This document shows positions 1-8,639 of a stretch of 48,153 bases of DNA, piece by piece; the stretch's first letter is position 1, and each line of letters starts with the position of its first letter. Origin of the DNA: CAWJEL01 sp964647255 (GTDB lineage: Bacteria; Chloroflexota; Anaerolineae; CG2-30-64-16); NCBI GenBank assembly GCA_964647255.1, contig CAZYGI010000025.1, positions 1-48,153 on the forward strand, given 5' to 3'. The notes under the pieces were generated by a model that did no database searches, was not told the DNA's origin, and saw only the letters and a program-made list of their open reading frames with translations. The translations under genes were made by a program, and so were the position numbers.

Positions 1-183
1 GCTCCAACCGGCCGGCGCCAGCCCGGCCGCGCCCCGCCAGAAGAATAGCACGACCAGCGCAATGACCGCCAATTCCGGCCAGTTGCGCGTTAGATCGGCC
101 TGCGGCCCCGTGCCCGGCCAGACGAGGGGGCCGAACGGCTGCAACAGGTTCAGGATAGTGCGCGGGCGAATCCGGGCAGACAT
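1..183 (-). CDS. membrane protein, N-terminal fragment (cut by window edge)
   Basis: The first 61 codons of a minus-strand gene run off the left edge. The fragment has a basic N-terminus (MSARIRPR) and one clear hydrophobic helix of about 17 residues (LAVIALVVLFF) near residues 37-53, so it probably starts an integral membrane protein. A GAGAGG sequence sits just upstream of the ATG, and the gene follows the stop codon of the 907-aa secreted protein by 11 bp, so it is probably the last visible member of that operon. The family cannot be identified from this fragment; by context a glycan polymerase, glycosyltransferase or other surface-polymer membrane protein is possible. Confidence 0.5.
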   Translation of the reverse strand, partial: MSARIRPRTILNLLQPFGPLVWPGTGPQADLTRNWPELAVIALVVLFFWRGAAGLAPAGWS

Positions 184-194
184 GCGTCCTCTCA

Positions 195-2918
195 TCATCG
201 CAGGATCAAGGGGAGCCAGGCCGAACGCCCGCTCCAATCGCCGAAGAGCAGCTCGACCGATCGGTTGGCCGCCAGATCCACAACCACCTCATCCGGCGTG
301 GACGAGAACAACCCTGGGAAGTTCTGCTGCACCACCCGGTAGCGGTCGGACGCCAGATCACGGAAGACGAAGCGGCCATCGCCGCCCGTCACGGCCTGCC
401 CGACCAGCGTCTGGCCGCGGTGCAACCGGATCGTGACCCCGACCAGGCCCGGCTCACCTGCGATCGGCACGCCGTCGCCGTTCAGGTCGTTCCAGACATA
501 CCCGGCGATGTCGCCGGTCGTGCGCGTCGGTGTGGCCGACGGGGTCGCCGTCGGGGCAGGCGTCAGCGTGGGCGTGGGCGTCATGGTTTCGGTAACCGTC
601 GGCGTCGGCGTGGCGGTTGCCGTTGCGGTCGGCGTGGCCGTGGGGGTCGCAGTTGCCGTCGCCGTCGGGGTCGCAGTGGCCGTGCTGGTCGGCGTAGGCG
701 TCAGCAAGAACTCGTGAATGTCGGCAGCCAGGGCCAGCTCGCCCCAACCGGTGGCGCTGCTGGCCGACGCGTAGGTGCTGGCGCCGCGGCGGATCATGTG
801 CGTTTGGCCGTTTGCCCCGTGGCCCAGGTCATCATCCCACAAGCCGAACGTGTACGCAAGCCTCTGCCCCGCCGCCAGCTTGGATTGCCCCAACACCTCG
901 GCCGGGATTGCGACCTCAAACTGCCAGCCGCCGGGGAGCGTCTGGGTGACGAACGTCAGGCTGTTGATCGCGGCGCCTTTGTCGAAGGTGCGGCCATCCA
1001 CGGCGAGCGTGAACTGGTGCGAGCCGCCGGCCCCCTCAACCCCGATCTCGATCACATCATCCCGCCAGGGCTGGGTGGGATTGTCGTTGCCGATCAGGAC
1101 GTCGTCGGTGATCGTCCCAGCGAAATAGAGATAGGAGGGCCGCCACAGCGCGCGCAGCACGGCACTCAGGTCCGCGGTCGCGGGGATCGCCCCGTCTATC
1201 GTTTCCGCGCGCGCCTTGCCGAGCGACTCGCCCGGCAGCGTCGCCCATTCGCCGGTGTCGCCGTCGAGATAAGGTGCAGCCGACGCCTGCTGCGCTTGGA
1301 CATCCAGATCAAGGATACGGCGGAGGATCTTGCCCCCCTCACCGGTGGCCCAAACATGATTAAGGTCGAGGGCCGACACCCGGACAAGGGCCGTGTTCAT
1401 GCCACTCAGCTCTCGACTCCAGGTTGCGCCACCGTCGTTGGTGACAAGGATGGTGCCGCCCGTGCCTACCGCCCAACCGCGGGAAGCATCCATGAACCCT
1501 AAGCCATAGAAATCGCTAGTTTGGCCACTTGTGCACGGCGTCCATGATGCGCCTCCGTTGGTCGTCATCAGAATTACGCCTCCATGCCCGACCGTGATGC
1601 CCTTGGTTGTGTTCCAGAAGTATACGCTCTCCAAAATCTGGCTTACACCGCTCGTCTGGCGTGACCAAGTTGCGCCGCCATCGGTGGATTTCAGTATGTT
1701 GCCGTTCCAACCGACAGCCCAGCCGACAGTAGCGTTGGCGAAGTACACGTCTTGCAGATTGGTCAACGGCGCAGGCATCTGAACGCCTTGCCACGTCACG
1801 CCGCCGTCTGTGGTTCGCCGAATCCAGCTTGTGCCGACGATCCAGCCGCGCTGGCGATCAAGAAAGTATACGCCCAACAGGTTATGTGTGCCACCATAGT
1901 CCTGTGTCTGCCAGTGAATGCCACCATCGGTCGTCCGTCCTAAATAACCCCAACCAGCCGCCCACCCATAGGAAGTATCCACAAAACTTATGTCATGCAA
2001 ATCAACTGCGGGCGGCGCCGTAACCGCAAATGGCCCCCAGGTCAGACCCGCATTGGCCGTGCCAAGTAGAAGACCGCCTGCCCCAGCAACTCGCCCCCAG
2101 TTTTGATCCTTGAATTGAACCGGCCAGAGGAAGTTGCTCGTCCCACTGGCTTGTTGTCGCCACGTGCCCGGGTAGAGATCGGGAATGACCGTCTCGGTAG
2201 CGGTGGATGTCGGCGTTTTGGTACGGGTCGGTGTAGGTGTAAGGATCGGCTGGCCGGAAATAGCAAAATCATCATAGCGTGCATGCGCTTCACTGACACG
2301 CAATCCCGCAAGTCCCTGAGAAAACGTGGAGTCTGATGCCGATAGAACCAGGGTCCCGTTCACATATGCGCGTAATTGCGAGCCAGAGGCGGAAAACTTC
2401 AAGAGATAGGCTGTGTCGAAAGCGATGACCATGGGCGCAATATCCAGTTGGGTCCAGATGCCGCTGACCCGGCGCCATATGCGCACCTCTTGATTAAGAT
2501 GAAAATCCGCCAGGTAGAGATTATCTGTGTCCTGCATCCGCAGCACCAGGCCGATAGAGTGTTCACCAGAACCCGCGCCGCTGGATGACAGATCCATGTT
2601 AGCCTGCACTTCACAATCACCGCAGAGCGTTCCCTGGGGCCAACTATAGGCCTGCACGCCGAGCGCCGTCTGCTCATACGCTCCGCTAACCACGGCCCAA
2701 GTGCCTCCTGCGGTGCGCCACTGGGGCTTCAACCCGCTGTTGAAATCATCCGAAAACAAAATACCTGTTGGCGCCCCAGCCCCCTGGACAGAAGGCGATA
2801 CCGCACTGCTGCCAGCAGCAGGTTGCAGGCAGAATGTCAGCACGATGCCAACTGACAGCGCCAGTGTGATCGAAGCAACAAGTGCAATCGGGAATTTCTT
2901 CCTGCGAGCGATACTCAT
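195..2918 (-). CDS. secreted multidomain protein: concanavalin-like domain, Ycf48-like propeller, CBM9-like domain, SdrD-B-like domain
   Basis: A 907-aa exported protein of unknown role. Residues 1-35 are a signal peptide (basic SIARRKK, then a hydrophobic stretch). Residues 50-222 look like a concanavalin/LamG-type sandwich containing QDTDNLYLAD. Residues 250-535 carry five TTDGGxTW-type repeats (near 329, 369, 411, 452 and 493), typical of the Ycf48/BNR propeller fold. Residues 545-735 resemble a CBM9-like carbohydrate-binding domain (YLDGDTGEW start, RDDVIEIGV core). Residues 739-800 are a Thr/Pro/Ala linker, and 801-893 an SdrD-B/Cna-B-like module (GYVWNDLNGDG). The protein ends in WLPLILR. 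The ATG is preceded by GGAGG at 4-nt spacing. It is the penultimate visible gene of a surface-glycan cluster. A cell-surface glycan-binding or adhesion role is inferred; no catalytic domain is recognised. Confidence 0.85.
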   Translation of the reverse strand: MSIARRKKFPIALVASITLALSVGIVLTFCLQPAAGSSAVSPSVQGAGAPTGILFSDDFNSGLKPQWRTAGGTWAVVSGAYEQTALGVQAYSWPQGTLCGDCEVQANMDLSSSGAGSGEHSIGLVLRMQDTDNLYLADFHLNQEVRIWRRVSGIWTQLDIAPMVIAFDTAYLLKFSASGSQLRAYVNGTLVLSASDSTFSQGLAGLRVSEAHARYDDFAISGQPILTPTPTRTKTPTSTATETVIPDLYPGTWRQQASGTSNFLWPVQFKDQNWGRVAGAGGLLLGTANAGLTWGPFAVTAPPAVDLHDISFVDTSYGWAAGWGYLGRTTDGGIHWQTQDYGGTHNLLGVYFLDRQRGWIVGTSWIRRTTDGGVTWQGVQMPAPLTNLQDVYFANATVGWAVGWNGNILKSTDGGATWSRQTSGVSQILESVYFWNTTKGITVGHGGVILMTTNGGASWTPCTSGQTSDFYGLGFMDASRGWAVGTGGTILVTNDGGATWSRELSGMNTALVRVSALDLNHVWATGEGGKILRRILDLDVQAQQASAAPYLDGDTGEWATLPGESLGKARAETIDGAIPATADLSAVLRALWRPSYLYFAGTITDDVLIGNDNPTQPWRDDVIEIGVEGAGGSHQFTLAVDGRTFDKGAAINSLTFVTQTLPGGWQFEVAIPAEVLGQSKLAAGQRLAYTFGLWDDDLGHGANGQTHMIRRGASTYASASSATGWGELALAADIHEFLLTPTPTSTATATPTATATATPTATPTATATATPTPTVTETMTPTPTLTPAPTATPSATPTRTTGDIAGYVWNDLNGDGVPIAGEPGLVGVTIRLHRGQTLVGQAVTGGDGRFVFRDLASDRYRVVQQNFPGLFSSTPDEVVVDLAANRSVELLFGDWSGRSAWLPLILR
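519..704 (-). repeat. Thr/Pro/Ala low-complexity linker repeat
   Basis: The coding sequence for residues 739-800 of the 907-aa secreted protein is a degenerate short repeat encoding alternating TPT/TAT units. It separates the CBM9-like domain from the SdrD-B-like domain. Such linkers are extended and often O-glycosylated in exported proteins (family knowledge). Confidence 0.8.
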
Positions 2919-2985
2919 TGATCCTCCATCGCACGAGACGCAGATGGTTCAGGCTAGAGACAACATCCACCAACGGCCCGCCATT

Positions 2986-3771
2986 TCACATAGATGGCTT
3001 ACGACACAAGACAAACTGATACGCCCCAACTTTCGGCAACGGCTCCTCGTAGTAGGGGCGCAGCCAACGCTCAAACATCTTTCGCTGCCAATTGAAAAGC
3101 ATCCACTTGCCGAGCAGCCGTTTGCTGACCAGGCTGGGAACACCGAGATAGTGGCTTAAGTCAAAACGCCGGTGTGCCGCGGCGGAAAAGTAGTAGGTCT
3201 GCTCCTCAACGGCCAATCCCACTGCTTCCAACCGCCGGCGCCATTCCTCAGGCGGGTAAACATGAAAATGAAACGAAATGCGATTGAAGAAAGCGCCGTA
3301 GGCTTTGCTTAACCCGCCGAACCCAATCTTGCGAAAGATGGTCGAACCGAGCAAAAAATCCGGATAATGTTCGCTCGGCAGCGTGGTGGCGAACACCCCG
3401 CCCGGCCGGAGCACCCGGCTGATCTCCCGCAGCACGGCCGCGTTGTCCGGGATGTGCTCGATGACACAGTTGCTGACCACCGTGTTGAAGCTGGAATCTT
3501 CAAACGGCAGCGCGGTGGCGCTGGCAAACATCACCTTGCGATAAACGCCCGGCCGCGCTGCGGCTTCCGGCAGATCGCGCTCCATGACATCAATCCCGAT
3601 GTCAATCGGCAGATGCTCGTAAGCAATTGAGGCAAAATGGCCGTCCCCACAGCCGATGTCCAAGACCGGCGGTGTCATCGGCACGCGTCGCATGAACTGA
3701 CACTCGACCGCTCGCAGGATCGCGCGGTGCGGGGCCATGTCCTGCAGTTGTTCAGTCAAATAGTCTGTCAA
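2986..3771 (-). CDS. class I SAM-dependent methyltransferase
   Basis: A 261-aa protein with the class I Rossmann methyltransferase signature. VLDIGCGDGHF (about residues 36-46) is motif I, followed by an acidic residue in GIDVMERD and a motif IV/post-motif region with NCVIEHIPD and RVLRPGGVFATT. The fold matches the Methyltransf_11 type acting on small molecules or glycans. It lies between two secreted-protein genes in a polysaccharide cluster, 35 bp after the upstream gene, so methylation of a sugar or a surface component is a reasonable inference. The apparent start is TTG with GGGAGA about 10 nt upstream; an internal ATG twelve codons in is the alternative. The substrate cannot be read from the sequence. 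Confidence 0.85.
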   Translation of the reverse strand: MTDYLTEQLQDMAPHRAILRAVECQFMRRVPMTPPVLDIGCGDGHFASIAYEHLPIDIGIDVMERDLPEAAARPGVYRKVMFASATALPFEDSSFNTVVSNCVIEHIPDNAAVLREISRVLRPGGVFATTLPSEHYPDFLLGSTIFRKIGFGGLSKAYGAFFNRISFHFHVYPPEEWRRRLEAVGLAVEEQTYYFSAAAHRRFDLSHYLGVPSLVSKRLLGKWMLFNWQRKMFERWLRPYYEEPLPKVGAYQFVLCRKPSM

Positions 3772-3806
3772 CAGTCGCTTTCTCCCTGCGTTTCGATGTG
3801 TTCGGC

Positions 3807-6320
3807 TTATGGCCTCACGCGCGTGCCAGAAACAGCCGTGGTCTGGATAGAATCATCACTGTAAAGGATCGCCACGGTGTAGATCGTCCCGTCCGGCGCA
3901 TCGCGAAACGGTTTGAAGTACAACTCAGCCGTGCCATCATTCCGAGCAATAACGTGTAACGCCCAGCTTGCGCTACAAGGATCGGTCCAAAGACCGGCCC
4001 CAACTGGATCCTCTACGCGATAGCTCACCGGTTGAACGTTCGTGTGCATTCCGGTCACTCTGATGTGAATGTTGTCCGGGGCAGTACCTGCCGAACAATC
4101 AATCCCGGCATAGTCGGCCCCGTCTTGGCCAAGAAAGACGCCCCGCATTGGAGGATCGGATAAATAGCCATGGTAAATTGTGGCCTTCTCCAGGAGATCA
4201 ATCAGCTCATTGGTGAGACCATCAACATTCGCGCGCGGTGTGCCGTAACCAGGATAATAGATAACGTAAACGACAGGCGCTGTAACAGCCGTTTGTGTAC
4301 CCTGACTTCGGGCTTTCAACAACACATCTGGAGGAAAATCTTTGCTGAAGAACTGGCTCTGGCGCGGCAACGTTTCAGGCAAAGTGGCGAGCCGATCCTG
4401 CGCATCGACTGCCAGAACTGATTTGTGGGCCGTGCCCGTGTGCAAAACCAAAGGAAGATAACTGACCACGCCCGGTGTGCGCGTGGCGTGTGGCGCTGGG
4501 CTGACCGTTGATGTTGGGACCGCGGTTGCAGTAATGGTCGAAGTTGGCGCTGTTGTTACTGTGGCTGTAGGCGTTTCAGACGAGCTTGCTGTGACGGAGG
4601 CGGTAGGTGTCACGGTCGAAGTTGCCGTAGCTGTCTCTGTAGATGTGACCGTGAAAGTCGCTGTCGCGGTCTCAGTGGGCGTCACAGTCGAAGTTGCTGT
4701 AGACATTGCCGTTGGTGTCGAAGTCAGAGTTGATGTCGCCGTGGGCGTTGACGTCGCAGAGCGAGGATCTGCACAATACAGGCGAAAATTGTCGAAAGCG
4801 ACCAGCGCGCGATCGGCACGGAGGCCGGCCAAACGGCCGATCGTTTGCGCATTTTGAAACCGTAGAACCGAGCGACCGTCAACACTGAAACTTAACTGGC
4901 CGTCTCCGACCGAGAGTTCCAGGCCATACGATCGATCCATCTCGACATTGAAAGGAACCGCAGCGAGTTGAAGCCACTCGCCTTGATTTCGCTTATAGAC
5001 TCTCGCCTCATTTGCAACGGCGACCAGATCTGCCAAATACAGATTGTCGGTGTCTTGCATCTGAACCACAAGACCTGCCGCATAAGCAAAATCGCCATCG
5101 GGGGATGCAGAAATCAAACGCATTTTTGCTTGCACCGTTGCATTACGGCATGTCGCGCCATTGACCCAAGTGTATGTATCATACGCCGTCCTGTCGGTCT
5201 GCCGGTATTCACCTTGCACCGGCGACCAAGCGCCGCCTTGTCTCCGCCATGACGAACCTACACCGTTGGTAAAGCCGTCACTGTAAAGCAGCACTGGTAT
5301 AGGCGATGGTGTCGGGGTCCGGGTAACTGTTGGCGTGGACAATGGCGTCCGATTCACAGTAGCCGTCGGCGTCGGAGAAGCTCCAGCCAGAGGAGTAACC
5401 GTCGGCGTCGCGGTTGGCGTTGACGGAATTACCGGTGAACGAAACATATAGGCCCACCAGTTAGCATGAGTCTGTCCATAACGGTCCTTATTTGTGTTGT
5501 TGAGCCCTGGCAAGTTCTGCATCCACCAAACATGATACCCCCAGTGAGTGCAGCCCCAGTCTTGGCAACTTACAGTGGCTGCCTGGGCCGAGCCATCCTG
5601 GCTCCAGTTAGGACAGATTGAGTGTGCTGAGGCAGGCAAGGTGTAGTTGTAGGCCTCATCATTCAGAATGTTCGGAGGCGTATGCGCGTCACCGCAACCA
5701 CCTACAAAATCATTCTCTGAGAATGGACGCGCCACAAAACCATAACGATTGCTCAGCAGACCAGCGCATTGAACCGGCCACACACGCTGACCTTCCCACG
5801 GCCAAGTCGCCGTGGAAAAGTCACACGGCACATCATGCATGAAAAGCCCTTCGAGGCGATGATTGAAGGACTCAAGCGCCACATCAGCCTCACGCGTGTA
5901 GTTATAGGTTAGAGTGGTGATAACTTCACCGCAATCGGGTGCAACGCTGACCCACCCTGGCCCGGATGTTGTCCATTCCAGCATGTGCGGTTTATCTTGT
6001 CCATTGCCATTACCCGCCCAGATCCAAACCTCATCAATTTTACCGGATTTGAGTAAGTCACAAATCTTATGCTTGGCAAAGATGGCCGCGTAGTCTGCCA
6101 TGCCACTAGATAGCGTGGGGGGCATTTCGCGATCTTCGATCACTGAGCCGCCATAGACGCGAAACCGCATATAGGGGGCAGGAGCGTCAGGCGAAGTCTC
6201 AGTAGGAGACGCCGTGATCCTGTCCTCACCAGCCAGCGCGAGCTGAGGCCTGCCTCCGATAGCCAACCAGAAGACAACGATAGCTAAGGCAGATAGTGGC
6301 AATATGGCAGTGCGCTTCAT
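3807..6320 (-). CDS. large secreted protein with unknown N-terminal domain, concanavalin-like domain and T/P linkers
   Basis: An 837-aa exported protein. I chose the ATG at 6320 because it starts a good signal peptide (MKRT, then a hydrophobic run to about residue 23) and has GAGGGG about 8 nt upstream; an upstream in-frame start would add 13 residues. Residues 45-297 form an unrecognised Cys- and Trp-rich domain (SFNHRLEGL, CQDWGCTHWGYHVWW). Two Thr/Pro linkers (299-342 and 522-617) flank a concanavalin-like domain (344-516) containing QDTDNLYLAD, the same ten residues found in the 907-aa protein of this operon. SYLPLVLHTG follows the second linker at about 620, and another unrecognised domain fills 640-837. 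The gene lies between the GT4 and methyltransferase genes. A cell-surface role is likely; the activity is unknown. Confidence 0.8.
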   Translation of the reverse strand: MKRTAILPLSALAIVVFWLAIGGRPQLALAGEDRITASPTETSPDAPAPYMRFRVYGGSVIEDREMPPTLSSGMADYAAIFAKHKICDLLKSGKIDEVWIWAGNGNGQDKPHMLEWTTSGPGWVSVAPDCGEVITTLTYNYTREADVALESFNHRLEGLFMHDVPCDFSTATWPWEGQRVWPVQCAGLLSNRYGFVARPFSENDFVGGCGDAHTPPNILNDEAYNYTLPASAHSICPNWSQDGSAQAATVSCQDWGCTHWGYHVWWMQNLPGLNNTNKDRYGQTHANWWAYMFRSPVIPSTPTATPTVTPLAGASPTPTATVNRTPLSTPTVTRTPTPSPIPVLLYSDGFTNGVGSSWRRQGGAWSPVQGEYRQTDRTAYDTYTWVNGATCRNATVQAKMRLISASPDGDFAYAAGLVVQMQDTDNLYLADLVAVANEARVYKRNQGEWLQLAAVPFNVEMDRSYGLELSVGDGQLSFSVDGRSVLRFQNAQTIGRLAGLRADRALVAFDNFRLYCADPRSATSTPTATSTLTSTPTAMSTATSTVTPTETATATFTVTSTETATATSTVTPTASVTASSSETPTATVTTAPTSTITATAVPTSTVSPAPHATRTPGVVSYLPLVLHTGTAHKSVLAVDAQDRLATLPETLPRQSQFFSKDFPPDVLLKARSQGTQTAVTAPVVYVIYYPGYGTPRANVDGLTNELIDLLEKATIYHGYLSDPPMRGVFLGQDGADYAGIDCSAGTAPDNIHIRVTGMHTNVQPVSYRVEDPVGAGLWTDPCSASWALHVIARNDGTAELYFKPFRDAPDGTIYTVAILYSDDSIQTTAVSGTRVRP
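4470..4757 (-). repeat. Thr/Ser/Pro/Ala low-complexity linker repeat
   Basis: Encodes residues 522-617 of the 837-aa secreted protein, a run of T-A-T, T-P-T and S-T-V units with no other fold signal. It is the longest such linker in the window and directly precedes the SYLPLVL motif. Confidence 0.75.
5295..5426 (-). repeat. Thr/Pro low-complexity linker repeat
   Basis: Encodes residues 299-342 of the 837-aa secreted protein. It joins the unrecognised N-terminal domain to the concanavalin-like domain. Confidence 0.7.
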
Positions 6321-6400
6321 ATGCCGCACCCCTCGGCTCCTCAAGCACCCGTCCCGCAACCGAAAAACAGTCCTGGAATGTCGCTTCCAGATGCCAACAT

Positions 6401-7573
6401 CTACCTTCGCTTCTCCTCAAACAGCCGCTCGTACTCATCCACCGTGCGCGCCAGCTCGAAGATGCGCATGATTTCACCCTGTGGTTTGACATACCGCTCC
6501 GGCGCCTTCAGCACCTTGACAACGCCCGCGGCCAGCCCCGCAGCGTCGGCGATGGGCACGATCTCGCCCATCCCGGTCATCGTGACCGGTTGGCGGACGC
6601 CCGGCAGGTTCGTGGCGACCACCGGTGTGCCGCACATGAACGCCTCCACCTGCACCAGGCCGAACGATTCGGTGTTGTTGATCGAAGCGACGGTGATCAC
6701 GTCGCAGACGCCAAAGAAATCGGCCATCTGCGCGGGGTTGAGCGTGCCGAGAAAAGTCAGGTGCGCCTGATGTTGCTTGATCAGCGGCTGCAGGTCATCC
6801 CAGATGGTCTCGCCGATGACGTCCTTGCCGTACGGGCCGGCGAAAAGCACGCGCACGTCCGGGATTTCCTGCAGGATGTGCGGGATCGCGTTGATCAGAT
6901 AGTCGGCGCCCTTCTCGTACGCGAAACGCGCGGCAAAGCCGATCACCTTCTCGCTGCCGCTCAGGCCGACGCGCGCCCGCAGCGCCTGCATCCCCTCCGC
7001 CGTCGGCTGCGGGATCATCACGGGCGGGAGGATCACACGAACTTTGCCCCGCGTCCCCGGATCCCACTTGCCCAGGAACCGCGACAGAAACGGCGAGTGC
7101 TCGGCGAAGTCGCGCGTGTACGCGACGATCGTGTCGGCCAGCTTCCCGGCCGCGAGGTTGTCCCAGAAGGTCACGACATTGACGAACTTGCCGTACCACA
7201 CCGGCGGCATCTGGAGGTCACAGTGATAGGTCAGGATCGGCTTGCGGCCGCCCAGGCGCGCCAGCAGCGTCGCCAGCGCAGCCTCGACCTGCGGCAGGTG
7301 GATGCTGACCACGTCGTGCGCCCGGATCTCGCGCAGCGCGGCCGGCATAAAGCCGAACATGAAGACGCCCTTGTTGAAGCGGAACTGAACGGGCACACGC
7401 ACGATGCGGACGCCGTCCATCTGCTCCTCACGGGGCAGATCCTTGTTGTAATGCGACGTCAGCACCGTCACCTGGTGCCCGCGCCCCGCCAGCGCGCGGG
7501 CGAGGCGCTCGACGTAGATCGTCAGGCCGCTCACGTGCGGCCGGTAGTAAGTCAGGATGAACAGAATCTTCAC
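6401..7573 (-). CDS. glycosyltransferase family 4 (GT-B fold)
   Basis: A 390-aa GT4-type glycosyltransferase that transfers a sugar from a nucleotide-sugar donor, cytoplasmic or peripheral to the membrane. The N-terminal Rossmann half opens MKILFILTYYRPHVSG and has the glycine loop typical of GT4 acceptor domains. The C-terminal half has GFAARFAYEKG, the donor-site region NNTESFGLVQVEAFMCGTP (the EX7E-type signature) and PVVATNLPGV. The start is GTG and shares GTGA with the stop of the upstream epimerase gene, which suggests translational coupling. The neighbours (epimerase, flippase-like protein) place it in surface-glycan assembly. The exact donor and acceptor are unknown. Confidence 0.92.
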   Translation of the reverse strand: MKILFILTYYRPHVSGLTIYVERLARALAGRGHQVTVLTSHYNKDLPREEQMDGVRIVRVPVQFRFNKGVFMFGFMPAALREIRAHDVVSIHLPQVEAALATLLARLGGRKPILTYHCDLQMPPVWYGKFVNVVTFWDNLAAGKLADTIVAYTRDFAEHSPFLSRFLGKWDPGTRGKVRVILPPVMIPQPTAEGMQALRARVGLSGSEKVIGFAARFAYEKGADYLINAIPHILQEIPDVRVLFAGPYGKDVIGETIWDDLQPLIKQHQAHLTFLGTLNPAQMADFFGVCDVITVASINNTESFGLVQVEAFMCGTPVVATNLPGVRQPVTMTGMGEIVPIADAAGLAAGVVKVLKAPERYVKPQGEIMRIFELARTVDEYERLFEEKRR

Positions 7574-8592
7574 ACGAACAATTCCCGATTTTCACGGACC
7601 CACGCCATCAACCGCGCGATGCCCTCGCGCACGCTCACTTGCGGCGCCCAGCCGAACTCCCGCGCCGCCCGGCTCACATCGGCGACGAACACCGGCTGAT
7701 CCCCCGGCCGCCAATCGCCCCACGCGGCGGGCGTCACCACACGGCCGGCCAGCTCCGTCAGCAGCGGTCCGAACTCCGCCCAGATGGACAGCGTGTTGGC
7801 CGGGCCGCCGCCCAGGTTGTACACCTGCCCCTTCGTGACGTCAATGCGCGCAGTCGCCATCTGGAACGCCCGCACGAGATCGTCCACATGGAGCAAATCG
7901 CGCACCTGCTTGCCGTCGCCGTAGATGGTGATCGGCTTGCCCATCACCGCGGCGATGACGAACCACGCCACCCAGCCCTGGTCCTCCACGCCCATCTGCC
8001 GCTGGCCGTAGATGCACGATTGCCGAAAGACCACCGACCGCAGGCCATAGATACGCGCATAGTCGCGCACGTATTGATCCGCGGCGCCCTTGCTGCATCC
8101 GTAAGGCGAGTGGAAATCCAACGGCCGATCCTCGCCGACGCCGTTCGGATAGTCCAGCAGCACGTAACGCGTCGCCAGCTCGGTCGCCGGAGCATCCTCC
8201 ATCCCGCCGTAAACCTTGTTTGTGGAGGAGTAGATGAAGATCGGGTCCTGCCCCGCGCGCCGCGCCGCCTCGAGCACGTTGAAGGTGCCGAGCGCGTTGA
8301 TCTCGAAATCGGGCCGCGGATCGGTCACGGAGGTCGTCACCGCGGTCTGCGCGGCCAGGTGATACACCGCCTCCTGCCCGGCCGCCGCGGCGAGGATCGC
8401 CGGGTAGTCCCGGATATCGCCCCGGACGAACGCAAACGCGTCGCCGAAGGACGCCCGCAGCCAGGCCAGGTTGGCTTCACTGCCGCGCCGGGACAGGTTG
8501 TCGAACAACGTCACCGCATGGCCCGCGCGCACGCACGCAGCCGCCAGATTACACCCGATAAACCCGGCCCCGCCGGTGATGAGAATCCGCAT
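7570..8592 (-). CDS. NAD-dependent epimerase/dehydratase, CDP-paratose 2-epimerase-like
   Basis: A 340-aa extended short-chain dehydrogenase acting on a nucleotide sugar. The NAD loop is at the very N-terminus (MRILITGGAGFIGCNLA). The catalytic Tyr/Lys lie in SPYGCSKGAADQ, with a Ser/Thr in SSTNKVYGG. The stretch RQSCIYGQRQMGVEDQGW is characteristic of CDP-paratose/tyvelose 2-epimerase relatives rather than UDP-glucose epimerases. I chose the ATG at 8592 because the NAD loop begins there; the frame open upstream translates an 8-bp repeat array and is not convincing. It overlaps the GT4 start by 4 bp. A role in making a rare deoxy-sugar for a surface glycan is inferred. The substrate assignment is tentative. 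Confidence 0.88.
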   Translation of the reverse strand: MRILITGGAGFIGCNLAAACVRAGHAVTLFDNLSRRGSEANLAWLRASFGDAFAFVRGDIRDYPAILAAAAGQEAVYHLAAQTAVTTSVTDPRPDFEINALGTFNVLEAARRAGQDPIFIYSSTNKVYGGMEDAPATELATRYVLLDYPNGVGEDRPLDFHSPYGCSKGAADQYVRDYARIYGLRSVVFRQSCIYGQRQMGVEDQGWVAWFVIAAVMGKPITIYGDGKQVRDLLHVDDLVRAFQMATARIDVTKGQVYNLGGGPANTLSIWAEFGPLLTELAGRVVTPAAWGDWRPGDQPVFVADVSRAAREFGWAPQVSVREGIARLMAWVRENRELFV

Positions 8593-8607
8593 TGGTTCCT
8601 CTTTTCT

Positions 8608-8639
8608 GTGTCCCCGTGTCACCGTGTCCCCGTATCCCC
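8608..8639 (+). repeat. degenerate 8-bp tandem repeat (GTGTCCCC-type)
   Basis: Four consecutive 8-bp units read GTGTCCCC, GTGTCACC, GTGTCCCC and GTATCCCC. The array lies between the flippase-like and epimerase genes, and the TGA stop of the former (8619-8621) falls inside unit 2. A related array of TTGTCACC units occurs at 37423-37454. Confidence 0.75.

Noticed and set aside
6296..7699. Long open frame antisense to the GT4 gene
   Set aside because: Its composition is that of a shadow frame (runs of Arg, Gln and His) and it spans the GT4 start region. The GT4 gene is clear.
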